A stretch of 64,000 nt of DNA from Actinopolymorpha cephalotaxi. GTDB lineage: Bacteria > Actinomycetota > Actinomycetes > Propionibacteriales > Actinopolymorphaceae. The notes beneath the pieces are model-generated. The model was not told the origin of the DNA and did not search any database. It saw only the letters and a program-made list of their open reading frames with translations. Position 1 is the first letter of the stretch. The number at the start of each line of letters is the position of its first letter. The stretch spans positions 3,990,850-4,054,849 of the forward strand of contig NZ_JACBZA010000001.1 in assembly GCF_013408535.1 (NCBI RefSeq). The letters run 5' to 3'. Made by a program: the position numbers and the translations under genes. Positions 58,166-64,000 of this stretch are shown here, one piece after another.

Positions 58166-58493
58166 GTCCTCCGCACTTCGCCTGGCTTGTGTGAACGTCG
58201 CGGGCGTATGTCCTGGTCAGCGTATGTCCTGGTCACTGCCCACCCGCGTCTGTGCCCGCCCACGCACAATCGACCAGCCGCAGGGCAGGGAGAGACCGAC
58301 GTCAGAGTTTACGTCACGGGTGGGCAGGATGCGAAACCGGCATCGAACCGACGCCCGGGCGAGCCGTGCCGTCCTCCGAAATCCCCCCGAACCGGGTCGA
58401 TTCGACCACGACGGCTGGGCTCGACGTCTGGACTGGGCGACTGGGCTGGGTGACCGGACGCAGGACGCGGCGGCCGCGCAAGATCCCGGCCGG
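58166..58493. other. infA upstream region (promoter and 16-bp tandem repeat), no gene seen
   Basis: This 328-base spacer between the DUF1707 gene and infA contains a predicted infA promoter with -10 TAAACT (58306-58311, minus strand) and a possible -35 TTCGCA 18 bases upstream. GCGTATGTCCTGGTCA is repeated exactly at 58204-58219 and 58220-58235 in the expected leader. Nothing else is recognised. Confidence 0.6.
58204..58235. repeat. 16-bp perfect tandem duplication in the infA leader
   Basis: GCGTATGTCCTGGTCA occurs twice without gap. Each copy holds a minus-strand CATACG, a weak -10-like hexamer, so the duplication may have copied a promoter element. Confidence 0.88.
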
Positions 58494-58916
58494 TCAGTCC
58501 CGGGAGTACCGCCGGCCCACCGTGATCGCGGCCAGGACGGCGCCCCACGGGCCGGCCACCCAGGCCGGCCAGAAGTAGGTCCATCCGCTGGTGACCGTCA
58601 CCAGCATCCAGACCACCAGGTTGACGCTGACCGCCGCGGCCCAGACGGTCCACATGGCCGCCATGGTCTTGTCCCGGCGGGCTGGGCGGGCGGGGTGGTC
58701 GGCCGTCGGCCCCGACCGGTCCGGCACGACCGCCTGGGTCCGCGGCGTGCGGGTCACCGGGAGGTCGCGTACGAGTGGCTCGAGCTCGCCGTAGGTCTGC
58801 GCGGAGTAGAGCGCGTCCAGGCGGTCCTGGAACTCCCCGAGGGACAGCCGTCCCTCCGCGTGCGCGTCGCGCAGTCGGGAGGCGATCTTCTCCCGGTCGC
58901 CGTCGGAGGCGCGCAT
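58494..58916 (-). CDS. DUF1707 and two-transmembrane domain protein
   Basis: A 140-residue protein. The N-terminal DUF1707 motif reads MRASDGDREKIASRLRDAHA, then EGRLSLGEFQDRLDALYSA, a SHOCT-like element common in actinobacterial envelope proteins. After a basic, Pro-rich linker come two membrane helices (MWTVWAAAVSVNLVVWMLV and FWPAWVAGPWGAVLAAITV). Function unknown; probably a small membrane-associated regulator. Start ATG 58916 opens the domain; the ribosome site is weak. Confidence 0.85.
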   Translation of the reverse strand: MRASDGDREKIASRLRDAHAEGRLSLGEFQDRLDALYSAQTYGELEPLVRDLPVTRTPRTQAVVPDRSGPTADHPARPARRDKTMAAMWTVWAAAVSVNLVVWMLVTVTSGWTYFWPAWVAGPWGAVLAAITVGRRYSRD

Positions 58917-59087
58917 GTCCGGTCCATATGGCACGAGGACAGTCTGCCCGCCCACACCCGGGACCGCATCCGGGATGACCCCCCAGAGGGAAGGGAGTAC
59001 TCCCCCGGGACGACGTGGGGTTTGCCCTACCCGACGCACCAGCGTTCCTACCCGGTCCGCTGGTACGGCGTACCCAGGAGTCTGCTC

Positions 59088-59921
59088 CTACCCGACGGGC
59101 TGGTGGCCGTGCCCGCCGACGGAAATTCCGAGCTCGGCGAACTTCGCCGCTCCCCCGTCCAGCGCGGTGAGCACCCACGGGCCGCTCTCGGTCAACGCCA
59201 CCGTGTGCTCCACGTGCGCCGCCGTGCCGCCGTCGCGGGTGACCACGGTCCAGTCGTCGTCGAGGACGTCGGTGTCCTGGGAGCCCAGGGTGATCATCGG
59301 CTCCACCGCGATCGTCAGCCCCGGCTGCAGCCGCGGGCCCTTGCCGGGCTTGCCGAGGTTGGGGACGTTGGGCGGCATGTGCATCTGGGTGCCGATGCCG
59401 TGCCCGACGTAGTCCTCGACGATGCCGTAGTCGCCGTTGCCGCGTACGTGGGTCTCCACCGCGGCGGAGACGTCGCTGAGCCGTCCCCCGGAGCGCACCG
59501 CGGCGAGTCCCCGCCACAGTGCCTCCTCGCAGATCCGGGCGAGCTCGAGCAGTCGCGGCTCCACCTCCCCCACCGGGACGGTGATCGCCGCGTCGCCGTG
59601 CCAGCCCTCCACGATCGCGCCGCAGTCGATGGAGATGAGGTCGCCCTCACGCAGGGTCCGGCCGCCGGGGATCCCGTGCACCACCTCGTCGTTGACCGAG
59701 GTGCAGATCGAGGCCGGGTAGCCGTGATAGCCGAGGAAGGACGGAACCGCTCCGGCCGCCCGGATCCGCTCCTCGGCCAGCGCGTCGAGGTCTGCGGTGG
59801 TGACGCCCGGCGCCACCGCCGCGCGCAGCGCCTCCAGGGTCTGCCCGACCACCAGGCCCGCCGCCCGCATGAGCGAGATCTCGGCCGGCTTCTTCAGGTG
59901 CAGCCTGCGGTCTGAGAACAC
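59088..59921 (-). CDS. map: Methionine aminopeptidase, type I
   Basis: A 277-residue metallopeptidase that removes initiator Met. The five metal ligands are visible: Asp in LISIDCGAIVEG, Asp in WHGDAAITV, His in VGHGIGTQMHM, Glu in IAVEPMITLG and Glu in AHVEHTVAL. It is in the secY-adk-map cluster, 20 bases after adk. Confidence 0.97.
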   Translation of the reverse strand: MFSDRRLHLKKPAEISLMRAAGLVVGQTLEALRAAVAPGVTTADLDALAEERIRAAGAVPSFLGYHGYPASICTSVNDEVVHGIPGGRTLREGDLISIDCGAIVEGWHGDAAITVPVGEVEPRLLELARICEEALWRGLAAVRSGGRLSDVSAAVETHVRGNGDYGIVEDYVGHGIGTQMHMPPNVPNLGKPGKGPRLQPGLTIAVEPMITLGSQDTDVLDDDWTVVTRDGGTAAHVEHTVALTESGPWVLTALDGGAAKFAELGISVGGHGHQPVG

Positions 59922-59941
59922 GGTGCCTCCTGTCGCCCCGC

Positions 59942-60508
59942 TTACTTGGCGAGCGCGGACAGCACCCGTTCGGTCACCTCGTTGACCTCGCCCATGCCGT
60001 TCACCGGCACCAGGAACCCACGGCCGGCGTACACGTCGAGCAGCGGCTCCGTCTGCTCGGAGTAGACCTCCAGCCGGCGCCGGATGACGTCCTCGGTGTC
60101 GTCGCTGCGGCCGCTCTCCTGGGCGCGGTTGAGCACCCGCTTGACCAGCTCGTCGGGGTCGACGGTGAGCACCAGCACGCGCTCCAGCGACACCCCCTCG
60201 TCGGCGAGGATGTCGTCGAGCGTGCCCACCTGGGCGAGGGTGCGCGGGTAGCCGTCGAGCAGGAAGCCGTTCTCGGTGTCCCGCTCGTCCAGCCGGGCCC
60301 GCACCATGCCGTTGATGATCTCGTCGGGGACGAGCTCGCCCGCGTCGAGGTAGCGGGCCGCCTCCCGGCCGAGGAGCGTGCGGTCCTCCACGTTCTGCCG
60401 AAGGATGTCGCCGGTCGAGATGGCCGGAATGTGCAGTCGTTCGGCGATCTTCTTCGCCTGGGTGCCCTTGCCCGCTCCGGGTGGACCCATGATGAGCAGG
60501 CGCGTCAA
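59942..60508 (-). CDS. adk: Adenylate kinase (short form)
   Basis: A 188-residue kinase interconverting AMP, ADP and ATP. The P-loop is GPPGAGKGTQAKKIAERL; ISTGDILR and FLLDGYPRT are the nucleotide-binding motifs. The LID is short (RAQESGRSDDTEDVIRRRL) with no zinc finger. It starts at TTG overlapping the secY stop (TTGA), with AAGGG upstream; an ATG six codons later (60490) would cut into the first strand. Confidence 0.97.
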   Translation of the reverse strand: MTRLLIMGPPGAGKGTQAKKIAERLHIPAISTGDILRQNVEDRTLLGREAARYLDAGELVPDEIINGMVRARLDERDTENGFLLDGYPRTLAQVGTLDDILADEGVSLERVLVLTVDPDELVKRVLNRAQESGRSDDTEDVIRRRLEVYSEQTEPLLDVYAGRGFLVPVNGMGEVNEVTERVLSALAK

Positions 60509-61803
60509 CGCAGGAACCCTTCGTAGTGCCGCTGCTGGAGCTGGCTCTCGATCTGCTTCACCGTGTCGAGACCCACCCCGACCACGATCAGGATGGACGT
60601 GCCGCCGAACGGGAAGTTCTGGTTGGCCCCGATGAGCGCGAACGCGATCAGCGGGATCAGCGCGAGCACACCGAGGTAGAGCGAACCCGGTGCGGTGATG
60701 CGCGAGAGCACGTACTGCAGGTAGTCCTCGGTGGGCTTGCCGGCACGGATGCCAGGGATGAAGCCGCCGTGCTTCTTCATGTTGTCCGCGACCTCGGTCG
60801 GGTTGAACGTGATGCCCACGTAGAAGTACGTGAACGCCACGATCAGCAGGAAGAAGCCGAGCATGTAGGCCGGGTGGTCACCCCGGGAGATGTTGGTGGT
60901 GATCCACTGCGCCCATGGCGCGTTGGGGTTGAACTGCGCGGCGAGCACCGGCACGTACAGCAGGCTGGACGCGAAGATCACCGGGATGACGCCGGCCTGG
61001 TTGACCTTGAGCGGGATGTACGTCGAACTGCCGCCGTAGGCGCGCCGGCCGAGCATCCGCTTGGCGTACTGCACCGGAATCCGGCGCTGGGCCTGCTCGA
61101 CATAGATGACCGCACCCATGATGACCAGGCCGATCGCGATCACCGCGAGGAAGGTGACCCAGCCCTTCTGCTGGCGGATCCCCCACAGCGCGGTCGGGAA
61201 GCCCGCCGCGATCGACACGAAGATCAGCACCGACATCCCGTTGCCGACGCCACGGTCGGTGATCAGCTCGCCGAACCACATGATCACGCCGGTGCCGGCG
61301 GTCATGGTCAGCACCATCGTCACCAGGGTGAGGATGCTGTCGTTCGGGATGATCGTCTCGTTGCAGCCCTGGAACATCCGGCCCGACCGCGCCAGCGCCA
61401 CGATGGTGGTCGACTGCAGGATGGCCAGGCCGATGGTGAGATAACGGGTGTACTGCGTGATCTTCTGCGTACCGGAGTGCCCCTCCTTCTTGAGGGTCTC
61501 CAGGCGTGGGATGACGACCGTGAGCAGCTGGATGATGATGCTCGCCGTGATGTACGGCATGATCGTGAGCGCGAAGACCGACAGCTGCAGCAGCGCGCCG
61601 CCGGAGAAGAGGTTGAGCATCCCGTAGATGTTGTTGCCGCCACCCGACAGCGCGGGATTCAGGCAACGGCGTACGGCCGCGGCGTCCACCCCTGGTGTGG
61701 GTAGCACCGAACCGACCCGGAACAACGCGACGATGAAGAGCGTGAACAGCAGCTTCTTGCGCAGGTCCGGCGTCTTGAACGCGTTGACGAACGCGGTGAG
61801 CAC
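60505..61803 (-). CDS. secY: Protein translocase subunit SecY
   Basis: The channel subunit, 432 residues with ten helices. Signatures: FVNAFKTPDLRKKLLFTLF, VGSVLPTPGVD, SVFALTIMPYITASIIIQLL, TRYLTIGLAILQ, RRIPVQYAKRMLG, and NPTEVADNMKKHGGFIPGIRAG. I start at GTG 61803 because AGGAGGACTGG lies immediately upstream; the open frame extends 18 codons further without similarity. A very strong hairpin separates it from rplO. Confidence 0.97.
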   Translation of the reverse strand: MLTAFVNAFKTPDLRKKLLFTLFIVALFRVGSVLPTPGVDAAAVRRCLNPALSGGGNNIYGMLNLFSGGALLQLSVFALTIMPYITASIIIQLLTVVIPRLETLKKEGHSGTQKITQYTRYLTIGLAILQSTTIVALARSGRMFQGCNETIIPNDSILTLVTMVLTMTAGTGVIMWFGELITDRGVGNGMSVLIFVSIAAGFPTALWGIRQQKGWVTFLAVIAIGLVIMGAVIYVEQAQRRIPVQYAKRMLGRRAYGGSSTYIPLKVNQAGVIPVIFASSLLYVPVLAAQFNPNAPWAQWITTNISRGDHPAYMLGFFLLIVAFTYFYVGITFNPTEVADNMKKHGGFIPGIRAGKPTEDYLQYVLSRITAPGSLYLGVLALIPLIAFALIGANQNFPFGGTSILIVVGVGLDTVKQIESQLQQRHYEGFLR

Positions 61804-61936
61804 CCAGTCCTCCTGCGTACCGCCTGACGGCGGATCCTCGTGATCGGTGGACACCACTGGGAACCGACGCGACGCCGCCCCGGAGCCCTGACGTTCCCTC
61901 GGACAATACAGCCCGCTCGGGCCGGCGACGCCGCAC

Positions 61937-61984
61937 GGGGCGCCCTGGCGGGGTTCCTTGGAACCTTACCGCCAGCGGCGCCCC
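61937..61984 (-). terminator. Strong 21-bp hairpin between rplO and secY
   Basis: Three stacked stems, GGGGCGCC/GGCGCCCC (8 bp), CTGGCGG/CCGCCAG (7 bp) and GGTTCC/GGAACC (6 bp), with only small bulges. It begins 25 bases after the rplO stop. It should terminate or attenuate the spc operon before secY. Confidence 0.8.
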
Positions 61985-62009
61985 ACTTTGTCGCGTGTGT
62001 GACGAACTT

Positions 62010-62498
62010 CTACAGCTCGGTGACCGTTCCGCCCGCGGCGGTGATCTTGTCACGGGCGCTCTGGGAGAACCTGTGGGCGGTCACCTCGAACGCCGCCGAC
62101 GCCTCGCCGGTGCCGAGCACCTTGACGGGGCGGTCCGGCCGAACCGCGCCATGGGCGACCAGCGCCTCGACGGTGACGTTGCCGCCGTCGGGGTAGAGCG
62201 CGCTGATCTTGTCCAGGTTGACCACTTGGTACTCGGTGCGGAAGGGGTTCGTGAAGCCCTTCAGCTTCGGCATCCGCATGTGCAGCGGCATCTGGCCGCC
62301 CTCGAACGTCGCGGGAACGCTGCCACGTGCCTTGCGGCCCTTGGTGCCGCGCCCGGCGGTCTTGCCCTTGCTGCCCTCACCGCGTCCCACGCGGGTACGG
62401 GCGGTCTTGGCACCCGGCGCGGGCCGCAGGTGGTGGACGCGCAGCGGCGTGCCGCCCGTCTCCCGCTCGGCCGTGGTGTTCTTGGCCTGGTTAGCCAT
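62010..62498 (-). CDS. rplO: 50S ribosomal protein L15
   Basis: 162 residues: the N-terminal Gly/Arg-rich [35 protein letters not shown], and [18 protein letters not shown] are typical; the extra N-terminal 16 residues are not conserved. It starts 2 bases after rpmD. Confidence 0.98.
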   Translation of the reverse strand: MANQAKNTTAERETGGTPLRVHHLRPAPGAKTARTRVGRGEGSKGKTAGRGTKGRKARGSVPATFEGGQMPLHMRMPKLKGFTNPFRTEYQVVNLDKISALYPDGGNVTVEALVAHGAVRPDRPVKVLGTGEASAAFEVTAHRFSQSARDKITAAGGTVTEL

Positions 62499-62500
62499 CG

Positions 62501-62683
62501 TCAGTCGACCTCCTCGACCGCGACCAGGTGGGAAACGGTCGCGATCATGCCCCGGATCTCGGGACGATCCTCCTTGACCACCACGTCGTTCAGGCGCTTG
62601 AGCCCGAGCGACCGGAGGGTGTCCCGCTGGTTCTGCTTGCGGCCGATCTTCGATCGGACCTGGCGGACCTTGAGCTGCGCCAT
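62501..62683 (-). CDS. rpmD: 50S ribosomal protein L30
   Basis: 60 residues, standard: [40 protein letters not shown] and [19 protein letters not shown]. The ATG overlaps the rpsE stop (TGATG). Confidence 0.97.
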   Translation of the reverse strand: MAQLKVRQVRSKIGRKQNQRDTLRSLGLKRLNDVVVKEDRPEIRGMIATVSHLVAVEEVD

Positions 62684-63285
62684 CACGCGCTCACCTCCGC
62701 CCGGGCCCGCAGCAACGCGGCCGGAGCGACGTCCTCGACCGGCAGCCCGCGGCGCGCCGCGACCTGCTCCGGCGACTCGAGCATCCGCAGCGCCTCCGCC
62801 GTCGCGTGGACGATGTTGATCGCGTTGGAGGACCCGAGGGACTTGGACAGAATGTCGTGGATGCCCGCGCACTCCAGCACGGCCCGCACCGGTCCGCCGG
62901 CGATCACACCGGTACCGGGCGAAGCCGGACGAAGGAGGACGACACCGGCCGCCTTCTCGCCCTGCACGGGGTGCGGGATGGTGCCCTGGATACGGGGGAC
63001 TTTGAAGAAGTGCTTCTTGGCCTCCTCGACGCCCTTGGCGATCGCGGAGGGCACTTCCTTCGCCTTGCCGTAGCCAACGCCCACGGTGCCGTCACCGTCG
63101 CCCACGATGACCAGCGCGGTGAAGCTGAAGCGCCGGCCACCCTTCACGACCTTGGCGACACGGTTGATCGAGACGACCCGCTCGATGTACGCGGTCTTCT
63201 CCGCCGCCGAACCGCCCCGACGTTCGTCCCGGCGGTCCCGGCGGTCACCAGTGCCGCTACCGCGGCGCTGCTGGGGTCCAGCCAT
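62683..63285 (-). CDS. rpsE: 30S ribosomal protein S5
   Basis: 200 residues. [39 protein letters not shown]-type loop (here [20 protein letters not shown]), and [20 protein letters not shown] are canonical. The first 28 residues are an Arg/Gly-rich extension. Preceded by AGAGAGGTAACC. Confidence 0.98.
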   Translation of the reverse strand: MAGPQQRRGSGTGDRRDRRDERRGGSAAEKTAYIERVVSINRVAKVVKGGRRFSFTALVIVGDGDGTVGVGYGKAKEVPSAIAKGVEEAKKHFFKVPRIQGTIPHPVQGEKAAGVVLLRPASPGTGVIAGGPVRAVLECAGIHDILSKSLGSSNAINIVHATAEALRMLESPEQVAARRGLPVEDVAPAALLRARAEVSA

Positions 63286-63312
63286 GGTTACCTCTCTTCT
63301 CCTGGTCGAACG

Positions 63313-63696
63313 TCAGAACTCGAGCCCGGCTTCGCGGGCTCCGTCCGCGAGCGCGGCGACGCGCCCCTGATACCGGTTGCCGGCGCGGTCGAACACCACC
63401 GCTGACACGCCGGCGCCCTTGGCACGGTCGGCGACCAGCGCGCCGACCCGACGGGCCCGCGCTGTCTTGTCGCCGTCCGAGGCACGCAGGTCGGCTTCCA
63501 GAGTGGAGGCCGAGGCCAGCGTGCGGCCCACGGTGTCATCCACGATCTGCGCCACCACGTGGCGAGCGGATCGGGTGACGACCAGGCGGGGACGCTCGGG
63601 CGTGCCGAAGATCTTCTTCCGCACCCGCAGCTGGCGGCGCAGTCGCGCGCGCGTCTTGGCGTTGGCGGTCCTGTGGCTGCTGAGACTGGCGGCCAT
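63313..63696 (-). CDS. rplR: 50S ribosomal protein L18
   Basis: 127 residues: [60 protein letters not shown] and GAREAGLEF are the 5S-rRNA-binding L18 fold. It starts 3 bases after rplF. Confidence 0.98.
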   Translation of the reverse strand: MAASLSSHRTANAKTRARLRRQLRVRKKIFGTPERPRLVVTRSARHVVAQIVDDTVGRTLASASTLEADLRASDGDKTARARRVGALVADRAKGAGVSAVVFDRAGNRYQGRVAALADGAREAGLEF

Positions 63697-63699
63697 CGC

Positions 63700-64000
63700 C
63701 TACTTACCCGCCTTTCCGACCTTGCGTCGAATCTGCTCGCCGGCGTAACGAATGCCCTTGCCCTTGTACGGCTCCGGCTTGCGCAGCTTGCGGATGTTGG
63801 CGGCGACCTCACCGACCTGCTGCTTGTTGATCCCGGAGACCGAGAACTTCGTGGCCGACTCCACCGCGAAGGAAATCCCTTCGGGGGCGTCGAACGTGAT
63901 CGAGTGGCTGTAACCGAGCGAGAGCTCCAGCTGGGTCGGGCCCTTGGGCACGACGCGGTAGCCGACGCCGACGATCTCCAGCTTGCGCTCGTAGCCCTGC
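63700..64000 (-). CDS. rplF: 50S ribosomal protein L6, C-terminal part (cut by window edge)
   Basis: The last 100 residues are present: [40 protein letters not shown] and [20 protein letters not shown] are the second L6 domain that binds 23S rRNA near the sarcin-ricin loop. The N-terminal half lies beyond base 64000. Confidence 0.97.
   Translation of the reverse strand, partial: QGYERKLEIVGVGYRVVPKGPTQLELSLGYSHSITFDAPEGISFAVESATKFSVSGINKQQVGEVAANIRKLRKPEPYKGKGIRYAGEQIRRKVGKAGK

Overview
The window is about 64 kb of very GC-rich chromosomal DNA from an actinomycete. Codon third positions are almost all G or C, GTG and TTG starts are common, and several genes carry a TAnnnT -10 box so close to the start codon that leaderless transcription is likely. 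The order guaB/guaB3, groES-groEL, tsaD/rimI/tsaB/tsaE/alr, glmS, glmM-rpsI-rplM, truA-rplQ-rpoA-rpsD-rpsK-rpsM-rpmJ-infA, map-adk-secY, rplO-rpmD-rpsE-rplR-rplF is the conserved actinobacterial housekeeping backbone. It reads right to left here. The genus cannot be fixed from the sequence; a soil-type Propionibacteriales-like organism (Kribbella or Actinopolymorpha style) is my guess only. No tRNA, rRNA, CRISPR array, insertion sequence or prophage was seen.

Layout. 1-7.0 kb: a cut-off GMC-type oxidase, an aldehyde dehydrogenase and a MarR regulator (minus strand), divergent from a large RND exporter with a Gly-rich insert and a His-rich tail. 7.0-10.0 kb: two near-identical palindromes, then guaB3 and guaB. 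10.2-14.6 kb: an MFS permease, a decayed sigma-factor locus, and groES-groEL under two CIRCE operators with a branched RNA fold between the two genes. 14.7-22.4 kb: a THUMP-like methyltransferase, RidA, a GH3 lipoprotein, a rhodanese, a PRC/MgtE_N protein overlapping an atypical NRAMP transporter, and a formylglycine-generating enzyme.

22.6-31.1 kb: the t6A tRNA-modification genes tsaD, tsaB and tsaE (fused to an acetyltransferase), rimI with an acidic repeat insert, an orphan peptide-binding lipoprotein, an alpha/beta hydrolase and alanine racemase. 31.4-41.8 kb: a P1-family peptidase, a four-gene ABC importer, nnr, acpS, a DHA2 drug exporter with a C-terminal winged helix, and a VIT-type metal carrier. 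41.8-48.5 kb: glmS, coaA, a double GNAT, glmM, rpsI and rplM, which supply UDP-GlcNAc precursors, CoA and ribosomal proteins. 48.8-54.2 kb: a PQQ-type sugar dehydrogenase, an unknown gene, an ABC-F ATPase, an RsmC-like methyltransferase and truA. 54.2-64.0 kb: the alpha and spc ribosomal protein clusters with RNA polymerase alpha, IF-1, SecY, adenylate kinase and methionine aminopeptidase, ending inside rplF.

Two themes run through the window. Short tandem repeats, mostly in multiples of three bases, have expanded in linkers, tails and gene ends of otherwise conserved genes, in three cases across the stop codon itself. Strong hairpins sit a few bases after many stop codons, including inside the ribosomal protein clusters. 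No single locus is plainly a new defence or biosynthetic system. The best leads are the groES-groEL spacer fold, the NRAMP plus MgtE_N pair, the tandem palindromes at 7.03-7.11 kb, and the fused and expanded t6A/RimI proteins.
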